Below are positions 1 to 7,388 of a stretch of DNA of 17,916 nucleotides, one piece after another. The stretch lies in assembly GCA_964537875.1 (NCBI GenBank), contig CAZIDN010000069.1, positions 1 to 17,916 of the forward strand. The letters run 5' to 3'. The stretch is from JAPKZH01 sp964537875. Lineage in GTDB: Bacteria; Acidobacteriota; Aminicenantia; Aminicenantales; UBA4085. The notes beneath the pieces were generated by a model that did no database searches, was not told the DNA's origin, and saw nothing but the letters and a program-made list of their open reading frames with translations. Both the position numbers and the translations under genes were made by a program. How positions within the stretch are numbered: the stretch's first letter is position 1; each line of letters starts with the position of its first letter.

Positions 1-69
1 CCTAAGCGCCGCCCGAACGGGGATGTCATTTTAATTATTACGTTGATATTAATTACGGGAAAGAAATAT

Positions 70-1218
70 CTACTGGTGGCCGGCCTGGAGCTTCTCCAAG
101 AACCAGGCCCAGAGCTTCTTGTGGAACTCGAAGCTGGGCGCATGACTTTCTAAAAACGGCTTGATGGCGATCATATCCCTATCCTGGGGCGTAAATTTAT
201 ACTTGGGCTCTGTGGTCCACAGCATGGAGAATTCGGGATGAAACTGGACGCCGAGGACGTTGGGATACCGTTCGTGCTCGATGGCCTCGGTCACCTTTCC
301 GTCCAAGGACGTTGCCGCCACGCGAAAGCCTTTGCCGGGCTTATCCGCCATCTGGTGGTGGGCGCTCATGATGTAGGGCTGGTCGTCGGCCTTGAAGCCG
401 AGCTCTACGCAGAATTTGCCTTTACCGTTGAGCTGGATCGGATGGAGCATATAGGACAGCAGGGTCCTGTTTTCCGGGTGGAGGCGCCGGTGAGGATTGG
501 TGTGCCAGTTGGGCTGGCCCAGCTCGACGACGTCCTCGAAAAATTTCTTGCCGTAGACCTCGGACGAGATATCCTGAATCATCGTTCCGCCCGTCCCTAT
601 ACTCAAGCTCTGGCTGCCCAGGCAAATCCCCAGGATGGGAAAATCAGGCCTGGATTCCAGAAGCCCCTTAAAAGCGGCATTCTGCGATCCGCCGAGCAGG
701 TGAAAAATGCAGGAGAGTTCGAAAAAATGGCGGAAGGGGTCTTCAATCCCCGTCAAAAGGTTTGTTTTTTGTCCATAGACGATGGGCGGGATGTCGGGAC
801 CGCCGAAGAAAATGATGCCGTCGGATTTCTTGAAAATCGTCTCGAATTCCGGAGTGCAGGCGTTTTTACGAAACAGGGACTGCGGGGTGAGCTCCGCAGA
901 AACCCGGTGGAACTTGAGCCAGGTGAGGTTGTTGTTCCGGGCGTAGCGGATGGCTGCTTGGTAGTTCGTTTTTTCCTTTTCATGATAGACGCCGATGACT
1001 TCGAGCTTATCCGCCGGAAAGAGTCCGCTGTCCTTAAGCGCAACCAGGTCCTCGATCGTTCCGACCGATGGATAGAAAATCACCAGCCGGACCTGCCCGG
1101 CCGGGGGACCCGCCGTGTCAAAGAACCTGTCCGGCGTCTGGGCCCAAAGCCCTGGGCCTAAAAGGGCCAAAATAGAAAGCGTGATAAAGCAAAATTTTGA
1201 CCTGCTTGTTATTTTCAT
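70..1218 (-). CDS. Secreted class I glutamine amidotransferase (peptidase C26-like)
   Basis: This 382-residue protein begins with a charged N-terminus and a hydrophobic stretch ending near LWAQ (about residue 27), which fits a Sec signal peptide and places it outside the cytoplasm. The GATase-1 fold is visible: a GGPDIPP-x-x-YG segment (139-149) typical of gamma-glutamyl-GABA hydrolases, the nucleophile elbow GICLGSQ with Cys199, the SAHHQ motif (285-289), and GVQFHPE with His327 and Glu329 completing the triad. By family it should hydrolyse a gamma-glutamyl amide; the substrate cannot be told. Residues 40-130 form an extra N-terminal part with no catalytic motif. The ATG at 1218 has AAAGGAA just upstream. 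It lies 92 bp downstream of the molybdenum-enzyme operon on the same strand; no clear promoter or terminator is visible in that gap. Secretion of a C26-type enzyme is unusual, since the well-known PuuD is cytoplasmic. Confidence 0.85.
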   Translation of the reverse strand: MKITSRSKFCFITLSILALLGPGLWAQTPDRFFDTAGPPAGQVRLVIFYPSVGTIEDLVALKDSGLFPADKLEVIGVYHEKEKTNYQAAIRYARNNNLTWLKFHRVSAELTPQSLFRKNACTPEFETIFKKSDGIIFFGGPDIPPIVYGQKTNLLTGIEDPFRHFFELSCIFHLLGGSQNAAFKGLLESRPDFPILGICLGSQSLSIGTGGTMIQDISSEVYGKKFFEDVVELGQPNWHTNPHRRLHPENRTLLSYMLHPIQLNGKGKFCVELGFKADDQPYIMSAHHQMADKPGKGFRVAATSLDGKVTEAIEHERYPNVLGVQFHPEFSMLWTTEPKYKFTPQDRDMIAIKPFLESHAPSFEFHKKLWAWFLEKLQAGHQ

Positions 1219-1310
1219 GCTATTCCTTTCATTCTTTATAATTGCCCATTTCGCTATAGTTATGCAGAAAGCAGAAACGATCCGGAGACGGCTGAAGCGA
1301 CCTTGGAGGA

Positions 1311-2291
1311 TTAGGCTTTGACGAGCGAGCCGACGGTCCTGACCAGCACGGTTTCCAGAAGGTCAACCTTGTAGCCGTTCTCCTCGAGGGGTTTGGCATC
1401 GGCCAGGGCGGCCTTTGCAGCCTGCCGGATGAGCATGTCCGACGCTCTTCTCCCCTTAATCAAATCTTCGGCTTTCCGGAGCCTCCAGGGCATGGGGCCA
1501 ACGCCGCCGCAGACAATCCGGATGTCCTCGATCGTGCCGCCGGAGATCGTCCCCTTGGCCGCAACCGAGACGACGGCGAAGTCCCAGGCGCCCCGTTCGG
1601 TGAATTTCATGTAGGCGCTCTTATCGCCCCTTTTCGCCGGAGGAATGCGGACCTCTTTCAGGACTTCCTGCTCGCTCAGAATATTTTCCTTCCGGACATT
1701 CACGAGCGGCGGGGTATAGAACTCGGCCAGGGGAACGGTTCTTTCGCCCTGAGGCGAAGCGATCACCGCTTTCGCTTCGAGGGCTATCAAGGCCGGGGCG
1801 AGGTCCGAAGGATAGACGGCATAGCAGATCCCTCCGCCCAGGATGGCATGGTATTTGTTCCGCCCTTTCTCCGCGTAGCACTTGGTGCCGCCTTTTTTGG
1901 TGCAAAGGACCTGGCCGTCGCGGTAATACCAGCAGCGCGGCCTTTGGCAGAGATTCCCGCCCACGGTCCCCATATTCCGCAGCTGCGGCGAGGCGACAGC
2001 CCTGGCGGCCTGATGAAGCACGGGGTAATCCTGCTGGACAATCGGGTTTTCGGCCAGTTCGGCCACGGTTGTGAGCGCTCCGACCACGACGCCATCCTTA
2101 TCTTTCTTTATATAAGAAAGGTTGGGGATCGCTTTCAGGTCGACGACCACATCCGGCGCGATGATGCCTTCCTTGATTTCCGATAGAAGGTCCGTGCCGC
2201 CGGCCATCAGGAACGCTTTCTTATTTACTTTGGCCAGAAAGGAGGTCACTTGTTCGATCGATGCGGGCTTGGCATATTGAAAGCTGCTCAT
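1311..2291 (-). CDS. FAD-binding subunit of xanthine dehydrogenase-family enzyme (PaoB-like)
   Basis: This 326-residue medium subunit of a molybdenum hydroxylase passes electrons through FAD. The N-terminal FAD-binding part shows MAGGTDLL (29-36) and the nucleotide-contacting segment around RNMGTVGGNL (105-114). It continues into a cysteine-rich loop: Cys120 in RCWYY, Cys130, Cys138 in GGTKC and Cys156 before the PSD motif; Cys115 also lies here. In E. coli PaoB and in 4-hydroxybenzoyl-CoA reductase beta a loop at this place binds an extra 4Fe-4S cluster, and the RC-x-YY...C...GxxC...HAILG...C layout resembles PaoB closely. The C-terminal CO-dehydrogenase flavoprotein domain follows (about 215-320). 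AAAGGAGG sits 8 bp before the start, and the start overlaps the stop of the large subunit as ATGA, implying translational coupling. No signal peptide is present, so export would be by piggy-back on the Tat subunit. Confidence 0.93.
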   Translation of the reverse strand: MSSFQYAKPASIEQVTSFLAKVNKKAFLMAGGTDLLSEIKEGIIAPDVVVDLKAIPNLSYIKKDKDGVVVGALTTVAELAENPIVQQDYPVLHQAARAVASPQLRNMGTVGGNLCQRPRCWYYRDGQVLCTKKGGTKCYAEKGRNKYHAILGGGICYAVYPSDLAPALIALEAKAVIASPQGERTVPLAEFYTPPLVNVRKENILSEQEVLKEVRIPPAKRGDKSAYMKFTERGAWDFAVVSVAAKGTISGGTIEDIRIVCGGVGPMPWRLRKAEDLIKGRRASDMLIRQAAKAALADAKPLEENGYKVDLLETVLVRTVGSLVKA

Positions 2292-4540
2292 GACTTGGCC
2301 TCCTTTCTTTTGAGCGCCTGAAGGACTTTGGCGGGCGTCATCGGGATTTCTCTCGGATGAACGCCGATCGCGTTGAACACGGCGTTGGCGATAGCGGCCG
2401 AGGCGGGAATGCGCGGCGGCTCGCCCAGCCCCTTGGCGCCCAGGTTGTTCAGCCGGTCATCGATGACATCGACGAACACCGGCACCATCTCCGGGATATC
2501 CATCGACGTGGCCACTTTGTAATCGTGGAAGTTGGGATTGATCATGGTCCCGGTCTCGTGGTCCATGATCTTTTCCTCGAAAAGAGCCGCGCTCATTCCC
2601 TGGGTGATGGCGCCGATGACCTGGCTCTCGGCCGTCAGGCGGTTGATGACCCTGCCGATATCGTGGGCGGCCACCACTTTTTTCACCTTGATCTTTCCGG
2701 TCTCTGTATCCACTTCAACCTCGGCGAAATGGGCGCCGAAGGTGTTGAAGGCGAAGGTGGCTGGAAAGGTCGAGCGCTCGCCGTGAAAAACCGCCGGCCG
2801 GCGCAGGTCCTTTACGACCTCGCTGAAGTCGAGCCCTTTGGCCGGGTCGCTTTTGAGGACAAATCTTCTGTTCTCCAGGACGATTTCGGCCGGAGGAGCG
2901 TTGAGCTTCTTGGAAGCCATCTGCTTGAAGTACTCCACCGCTTTGAGCGCCGCATCCCGGACCGCCGGCGCCACAGACGGCGTTGTCTGGCTTCCGCCCG
3001 AGTTCGGGGCCCATGGATAGTCGCTGTTGCCGATTTTGACCGTGATGTCCTTAGGTTCCAGGGTCAATGTGTCCGCCGCGACGACGGCGATGTGCGTCCT
3101 CGTCCCGCAGCCGATGTCTTGGGTCCCGCATTCGACATCGACGCTGCCGTCCCGATAGATCTTCAAGTCGGCCAGCGTTCCGGGCACCCCTGACCCCCAC
3201 CAGATCTGGCTGGCCATCCCGATTCCGCGCTTGATTTTTCCCGCGCCTCCGCCCGGCTTTTTATTCCTCGAGGCCCAGCCGATCTTCTCCGCGCCCTGCT
3301 TGTAGCATTTTTCCAGTCCTTTGGTCGAATAGGGAATCCCGGTGTCGCCCGCATTCTTGATCGAATAGTTTTTCATCCGGAGTTCCAGGGGATCCATATT
3401 GAGCTTGGCGGCCAGTTCCTCCAAGAAGCCTTCCAGGGCAAAAGTCCCCTGGACATGCCCGGGAGCGCGGGTCGGCCGCGAAGCGCAGGTGTTGACAAAC
3501 ACCGAATACTCTTCAACTTTGACGTTCGGGCACTTGTAGACGTCGACGACCGGCTCCGCGCATCCGTCGCCCCGTCCCGTTCCGCCGCTGTTGTAGTTTT
3601 TCATGGACAGGGCGGTCAGCGTCCCGTCCTTCTTGACCCCGCCCTTGATCGTAATCCTGGATGAGGGACGGTAGCCGACGCAATAGGAATTTTCCCTGCG
3701 GGTTAGGACGATCTTGACCGGCCTTCCGGCTTCGAAGGCCAGTCTGGCCGCAGCTACCGTGAAATCCTGCGTGCCCAGCTTGCTGCCGAAGCCGCCCCCC
3801 ATGTAGGTTTTGATGACCTTGACCCGGCTGGCGGGCATATTCAGGGCTCGGGCCAGGCCGTCTCTGACACCTATGACGGCCTGAGTCGAGTCCCAAACCG
3901 TCAAGTTCTCTCCGTCCCATTTGGCGATGCTGGAATGGGTTTCCGCCGTCTGGTGAACTTCCCAATTCGTCACGTAAGTCTGCTCGAAGACCAGGTCGGC
4001 TTCTTTGAAGCCCTTCTCGACATCGCCCCGGTTGGACTTATTCAATTCCTGAACATTCCCCGCATCTTGCACCTGGGGCGCTCCCTGGGCCATGGCTTTA
4101 TCCACGCTGACGACATGGGGGAGCACTTTGTATTCCGTCTTGATGAGCTTTAGAGCTTCTTCGGCCGTCTGCTCATCGACGGCCGCCACCGCCGCTACCT
4201 GCTCGCCGGCCCATTTGACCCGGCCTTCCTTGAGCTTGATCGCGGCCTTGACGCCGGGATAATTCAGGGCCGGACCCAGGTCGATGGAGACAACATCGGC
4301 GCAGGCATGCGGCGAGCGGAGGACTTTCCCGTAGAGCATGCCTTCGAAAGACAGGTCATGGGTGTAGCGCGCGGCGCCCGTGACGATCTTTTTCCCGTCC
4401 ACCCGCGGCGTGGCCTTTCCGATATATTTAAAGCCTTCCGCCGGAGCCGCCGGCTTCTCAGGCTTCGTCTGAGTTCCCTGGATTTTGGCCAGTTCGATAT
4501 ATTCAAGGCTCGAGCTGTCAATAGGATTGTGGTTCTTCAT
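2288..4540 (-). CDS. Molybdopterin-binding catalytic subunit of xanthine dehydrogenase-family enzyme
   Basis: This 750-residue large subunit binds the molybdenum cofactor and hydroxylates the substrate. The N-terminal hammerhead domain covers about 38-150 (GKATPRVDG, then YTHD). The cofactor-binding region has MGGGFGSK (247-254), TRAPGH (near 357) and DIGRVINR followed by GAITQGMS. The catalytic glutamate of the family is in GLGEPP (Glu707). The AYRCSFR active-site loop of carbon monoxide dehydrogenase is absent, so it is not CoxL. Length (about 730-780) fits PaoC and related aldehyde or isoquinoline oxidoreductases. The first 35 residues are low in motifs and contain an Ala/Pro/Lys-rich linker; there is no signal peptide. 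The start lies 1 bp after the stop of the 2Fe-2S gene, with a GAGGAAGG ribosome site inside it. Substrate class is inference: aromatic aldehydes or N-heterocycles. Confidence 0.95.
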   Translation of the reverse strand: MKNHNPIDSSSLEYIELAKIQGTQTKPEKPAAPAEGFKYIGKATPRVDGKKIVTGAARYTHDLSFEGMLYGKVLRSPHACADVVSIDLGPALNYPGVKAAIKLKEGRVKWAGEQVAAVAAVDEQTAEEALKLIKTEYKVLPHVVSVDKAMAQGAPQVQDAGNVQELNKSNRGDVEKGFKEADLVFEQTYVTNWEVHQTAETHSSIAKWDGENLTVWDSTQAVIGVRDGLARALNMPASRVKVIKTYMGGGFGSKLGTQDFTVAAARLAFEAGRPVKIVLTRRENSYCVGYRPSSRITIKGGVKKDGTLTALSMKNYNSGGTGRGDGCAEPVVDVYKCPNVKVEEYSVFVNTCASRPTRAPGHVQGTFALEGFLEELAAKLNMDPLELRMKNYSIKNAGDTGIPYSTKGLEKCYKQGAEKIGWASRNKKPGGGAGKIKRGIGMASQIWWGSGVPGTLADLKIYRDGSVDVECGTQDIGCGTRTHIAVVAADTLTLEPKDITVKIGNSDYPWAPNSGGSQTTPSVAPAVRDAALKAVEYFKQMASKKLNAPPAEIVLENRRFVLKSDPAKGLDFSEVVKDLRRPAVFHGERSTFPATFAFNTFGAHFAEVEVDTETGKIKVKKVVAAHDIGRVINRLTAESQVIGAITQGMSAALFEEKIMDHETGTMINPNFHDYKVATSMDIPEMVPVFVDVIDDRLNNLGAKGLGEPPRIPASAAIANAVFNAIGVHPREIPMTPAKVLQALKRKEAKS

Positions 4541-4541
4541 C

Positions 4542-5171
4542 TCAGGCCTTCCTCATCGTTTCCGAGGCCGAGGAGACCGCCTCGTAGATCTTTTGATAGT
4601 TGCCGCAGCGGCAGAGGTTGCCGGCGAGGGCCGCCCGGATGTCTTCGGGCGATGGAGTCTTGGTCTTGTTCAATAGAGCCACGGAAGCCATGATGAATCC
4701 CGGGGTGCAAAAACCGCACTGGTAGGCGTCTTTATCGATAAAGGCCTGTTGGACCGGGTGAAGCTTGTCGCCCTTGGCCAGCCCCTCGACAGAAAGGATC
4801 TCTCCTCCATCCGCCTGCAAGGCCAGCATGTGGCAGGAATAGACGGGCGTCCCGTTGAGAAGGACCGTGCATCCGCCGCACTCCCCGCGGTTGCAGGTCT
4901 TCTTGGTCCCGGTCAATTTGAGCTTATCCCTCAGGACCTGAAGCAGCGTTTCGTCGGCATCCACTTCCAGGCTCAGGCTTTTTCCGTTCACGGTCAGAGC
5001 AATTTTTTTCCTCGAGAAAATCTCGGGGTCCCCTGGGCTTGCCTGCGGGAAAACGGGTTCTTTGCCCAGGACTTTCGAGGCCACTCCGACGCCGACGGCG
5101 CCCCCGCCCAGGCTTTTAAGAAAATCCCGGCGGGTAAACGTTTTTCTTTTCTTTTTTCCGGTTCGCTCCAT
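4542..5171 (-). CDS. Tat-exported 2Fe-2S subunit of xanthine dehydrogenase-family enzyme (PaoA-like)
   Basis: This small electron-transfer subunit (209 residues) starts with a twin-arginine signal: FTRRDFLKS (12-20) followed by a Gly/Ala/Val-rich hydrophobic stretch to about residue 36. The plant-type ferredoxin domain holds CNRGECGGC (Cys93, 98, 101) and Cys113; the C-terminal helical domain holds QCGFC (Cys152, 155) and CRCG (Cys187, 189). All eight cluster ligands are present. Only this subunit has a signal, so the folded heterotrimer is presumably carried across the membrane with it, as is known for E. coli PaoABC. A TAAGGAG ribosome site, overlapping the stop codon of the upstream membrane protein, lies 11 bp ahead of the start, so the two genes are likely translationally coupled. 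A PaoD/XdhC-type cofactor-insertion chaperone gene is not in the window. Confidence 0.95.
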   Translation of the reverse strand: MERTGKKKRKTFTRRDFLKSLGGGAVGVGVASKVLGKEPVFPQASPGDPEIFSRKKIALTVNGKSLSLEVDADETLLQVLRDKLKLTGTKKTCNRGECGGCTVLLNGTPVYSCHMLALQADGGEILSVEGLAKGDKLHPVQQAFIDKDAYQCGFCTPGFIMASVALLNKTKTPSPEDIRAALAGNLCRCGNYQKIYEAVSSASETMRKA

Positions 5172-5182
5172 GGCTTAACTCC

Positions 5183-5854
5183 TTAGACCAGACGGACGAG
5201 GCTCAATATGCCCAGGCACAAGACGGCGGCAGCCGCCGGAACGAGAAAACGGAACGCCGGCTTCCGGCCGGATGCCATGGTGTGCGTCTCGATGGCCTCT
5301 AATCGGGCCCCGAGCCAAAACGCCGCGGGAACCGTCAAGAGAGAAACTCCGACGGCGATGGGCGCGTAGTAAAGCGAAAGCGGGATGGTCGTGCCCGGGA
5401 AAACACAGGCCGGAATCCCCGTAGCGAATTTCACCAGAGGAAAGAGGTTGACGGCGACGAGGGCAGAGAGGCCGCCCAGAAAGGCCTGGCCGGTTGCTTT
5501 CCCTTTCCAGCTCTCTTTCATGAACGCGAGCATCAGGACAAGAGCCAGCCCCTCGGTCCAGAAGGCGAAAATCGGGTTGGCCACGGCGCCGTCCTTGACC
5601 GGAAGCGAAAGCAGGAGTGCATCGAACAGCTTGAACAGGCTGGCGATGGCGACGAGAATCAACGGCCCGATGATGTGCTGAGTCCGTTTCCAGGTCGCGC
5701 CGATAAAAAAGAGGGCCACGCCGGTCATGATCGAGCCCGACGCGAGCGAGGCGCAGCTCCGGAGGCCGATGCCGAGCACGGCTTCGGAAAGGCCCCAGAC
5801 AGATCCCAGGATGATGACGATGCCCAGACTTCTGGACGGGAATGCTTTGGTCAT
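5183..5854 (-). CDS. Polytopic membrane protein, first gene of the molybdenum-enzyme operon
   Basis: I do not recognise a named family. The 223 residues form about six hydrophobic segments (near 9-30, 38-52, 60-80, 95-112, 125-150, 160-180 and 200-222; some pair up), with short polar loops. Distinctive points are GSVWGLSEAVLG near the N-terminus (17-28), a conserved-looking ANPIFAFWTEG in the middle, and single cysteines in RSCAS and PACVF. There is no heme-binding CxxCH and no transporter ATP-binding motif. The general look (small, N-P-x-x-A-F-x-x-E-G) recalls substrate-binding S components of ECF importers, but that is a guess. The ATG at 5854 is supported by AAAGGAG 7 bp upstream. It leads the operon, 11 bp before the Tat subunit, so it may anchor the exported enzyme, take up its substrate or supply cofactor. 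Confidence 0.8.
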   Translation of the reverse strand: MTKAFPSRSLGIVIILGSVWGLSEAVLGIGLRSCASLASGSIMTGVALFFIGATWKRTQHIIGPLILVAIASLFKLFDALLLSLPVKDGAVANPIFAFWTEGLALVLMLAFMKESWKGKATGQAFLGGLSALVAVNLFPLVKFATGIPACVFPGTTIPLSLYYAPIAVGVSLLTVPAAFWLGARLEAIETHTMASGRKPAFRFLVPAAAAVLCLGILSLVRLV

Positions 5855-5904
5855 CGAATTCTCCTTTCGGCAGGGTTAGGCTTCATGGCGAAGCTCATCC
5901 CTCC

Positions 5905-5933
5905 ATTATAGTAATCGGATGGAGATTTGGCAA
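5905..5933 (-). promoter_or_regulatory. Promoter of the membrane protein/molybdenum enzyme operon
   Basis: Read on the minus strand, TTGCCA (5933-5928) and a perfect TATAAT (5910-5905) are separated by 17 bp. Transcription should start near 5898 and leave a leader of about 45 nt before the ATG at 5854. It is the only good minus-strand promoter before the four-gene operon. Confidence 0.7.
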
Positions 5934-6148
5934 TGCTCAGGTGATCCAGAGAAAAAATCTCCCGCAAAGCCGCTCGGTGAACGATGTTTTCTTGCTTTAC
6001 GCTCCTCATCGAACTGTTGACAGTTGAGCGGACGAGGACACCCAGCCGCTGATCGGAGTGGCCGTTATTTTCCCGGACATCGATTTCGAGGGCTAGGGCT
6101 CCGGCAAGTAGGAGTGAGGACTTGTGGATAGGGTATTGCAAAAACATA

Positions 6149-6176
6149 TTGACATTGTAAAAAAGCATTGTAAAAT
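6149..6176 (+). promoter_or_regulatory. Promoter of the AAA/DUF4143 ATPase gene, nearly leaderless
   Basis: TTGACA at 6149-6154 and TAAAAT at 6171-6176 are 16 bp apart. The predicted transcription start is near 6183, only 6-9 nt before the start codon (GTG 6189 or ATG 6192). No Shine-Dalgarno sequence is visible in that space, which points to a leaderless or almost leaderless message. Confidence 0.65.
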
Positions 6177-6182
6177 GACAAT
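6153..6182 (+). repeat. Direct and inverted repeats over the ATPase promoter (possible operator)
   Basis: CATTGTAAAA occurs twice, at 6153-6162 and 6166-6175, with a 13-bp period. The second copy is part of an inverted repeat, ATTGT-N6-ACAAT, at 6167-6182 that covers the -10 box and the presumed transcription start. A protein bound here would block the polymerase. An operator role is inference. Confidence 0.4.
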
Positions 6183-6191
6183 ATAAAAGTG

Positions 6192-7388
6192 ATGTCCATC
6201 AAGCCCGACTTGCCTTCTTATATCCAGAGATTGATCTCTCTTCCTGAAGTATCATTCTTTCTTTTCGGGCCTCGGGGAACCGGCAAAAGCACTTGGCTTC
6301 GGCGCGTCCTTCCCGACGCCCTCTTCCTCGACCTCCTGGACGCATCGCTCTACCTGGAACTCGCCCGTGCTCCGGGGAGGTTAGAGGCCATGGCAGGCGG
6401 TCGGCCGGAAGGCGCCTGGATCGTCCTAGACGAAATTCAAAAAATCCCAGTGCTTCTGGATGAGGTCCACCGGCTCATGGAGTCTCGACGGTGGCGCTTT
6501 GCTTTATGCGGCTCATCGGCGCGGAAACTCCGACGCGGCGGCGCCAACCTGCTTGCCGGCCGGGCTCTGACTCTGAACATGGAGGGCTTTTCGGCCCGCG
6601 AGCTCGGCCACGCGTTCGACGTTGATACGGCCGTCGATTGGGGGACGTTGCCGTTTGTCATCCGGGAGCCGGGCCGGGCGGCCGATATTCTCTCAGCTTA
6701 CCTCAACACTTATCTCAAGGAAGAGGTTCGCGAAGAAGGGCTGGTCAGGCGGGTCCCGCCGTTTGTCCGATTTTTAGCCGTCGCCGGCCAGATGAATGGG
6801 CAAGCGGTCAACCTTCAGAATATCGCCCGGGAGTCCGGCGCAGCCCGGAGCACCGCGGAGACCTATTTTACGATCCTCGAGGATACTCTTCTCGGTCATT
6901 TCCTTCCCGCCTGGCGCCCCCGGCTCAAGGTGCGGGAGGCCGCCCATCCCAAATTTTACTGGTTCGATCCGGGCGTCGCCCGGGCCGCGGCCGGTTGGCT
7001 GCGCGACCCGACCGACCGCCTCTGGCAAGGGACCGCCCTGGAAACACTTATATTTCATGAGCTCAGGATCTATAACGAAGCTGCCCGAAAGCACCGGCCG
7101 ATTTTCTATTACCGGACGGCGGCAGGTGTCGAGGTGGATTTCGTCATCGAAACGTCCAGGCGCCGCGCCGGCGAACCCGCCGAGATTGTTGCGATCGAGG
7201 TGAAACGTGCCGATAAGTGGAATCGGGAATACGAAAGAGCCCTCCGATCGCTCGAAAAGCTTGAGGGAATTAAGCCGAAAAAGCTGATCGGCGTTTATAA
7301 GGGAAAGCGCTCTTATGTGTTTGATGGGATCGAAGTCCTCCCTGTCGAAGCGTTCTTCGACTTTCTCCACGATGGCCGGATTTTCTGA
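6192..7388 (+). CDS. AAA-family ATPase with C-terminal DUF4143 domain
   Basis: This 398-residue protein has an N-terminal P-loop ATPase: Walker A GPRGTGKS (26-33), Walker B WIVLDE (76-81) and a sensor-like CGSSARKLRR (106-115). A winged-helix-like stretch with ARESGAARSTAETYF (about 212-226) follows. The C-terminal DUF4143 part has the layout of a PD-(D/E)xK nuclease core: Glu264 in GTALETLIFHEL, Asp296 in GVEVDFVIE, and Glu316/Lys318 in AIEVKRA. The family is widespread in bacteria and archaea, is often transferred and has no settled function; antitoxin-like or DNA-processing roles have been suggested. The ATG at 6192 is preceded directly by an in-frame GTG at 6189; neither has a ribosome site, in keeping with the near-leaderless promoter. 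The gene stands alone, divergent from the operon on its left. Confidence 0.93.
   Translation: MSIKPDLPSYIQRLISLPEVSFFLFGPRGTGKSTWLRRVLPDALFLDLLDASLYLELARAPGRLEAMAGGRPEGAWIVLDEIQKIPVLLDEVHRLMESRRWRFALCGSSARKLRRGGANLLAGRALTLNMEGFSARELGHAFDVDTAVDWGTLPFVIREPGRAADILSAYLNTYLKEEVREEGLVRRVPPFVRFLAVAGQMNGQAVNLQNIARESGAARSTAETYFTILEDTLLGHFLPAWRPRLKVREAAHPKFYWFDPGVARAAAGWLRDPTDRLWQGTALETLIFHELRIYNEAARKHRPIFYYRTAAGVEVDFVIETSRRRAGEPAEIVAIEVKRADKWNREYERALRSLEKLEGIKPKKLIGVYKGKRSYVFDGIEVLPVEAFFDFLHDGRIF

Larger units (their letters stand above)
5855..6188. other. Divergent intergenic region
   Basis: This stretch of about 330 bases separates the minus-strand operon from the plus-strand ATPase gene and is AT-richer than its neighbours. 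It holds a minus-strand promoter near 5905-5933 and a plus-strand promoter at 6149-6176. A minus-strand frame stays open across it, but that frame runs through both promoter boxes, has no ribosome site and resembles nothing I know. A small inverted repeat, AACTGT-TG-ACAGTT, lies at 6012-6025. I see no RNA gene. Confidence 0.6.

Noticed and set aside
238..1161. Long plus-strand open frame (307 codons) opposite the amidotransferase gene
   Set aside because: The minus strand here has a signal peptide, a ribosome site and a complete GATase triad. The plus frame has no recognisable motif and is a shadow of GC-rich codon use.
2357..3193. Plus-strand frame of 278 codons opposite the molybdopterin subunit gene
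   Set aside because: It lies inside an unmistakable minus-strand gene and shows no motif of its own.
6012..6025. Inverted repeat AACTGT-TG-ACAGTT, which also contains a TTGACA
   Set aside because: The arms are only 6 bp, there is no T-run for a terminator, and no -10 box follows the TTGACA at the right distance.
5851..6168. Minus-strand frame of 105 codons filling the divergent intergenic region
   Set aside because: It has no ribosome site, runs through the operon promoter at 5905-5933 and overlaps the plus-strand promoter and the start of the membrane protein gene. Its residues show no familiar pattern. A small gene cannot be wholly excluded.
6774..7370. Minus-strand frame of 198 codons opposite the DUF4143 domain
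   Set aside because: The plus strand carries conserved DUF4143 motifs throughout; the minus frame is a shadow.
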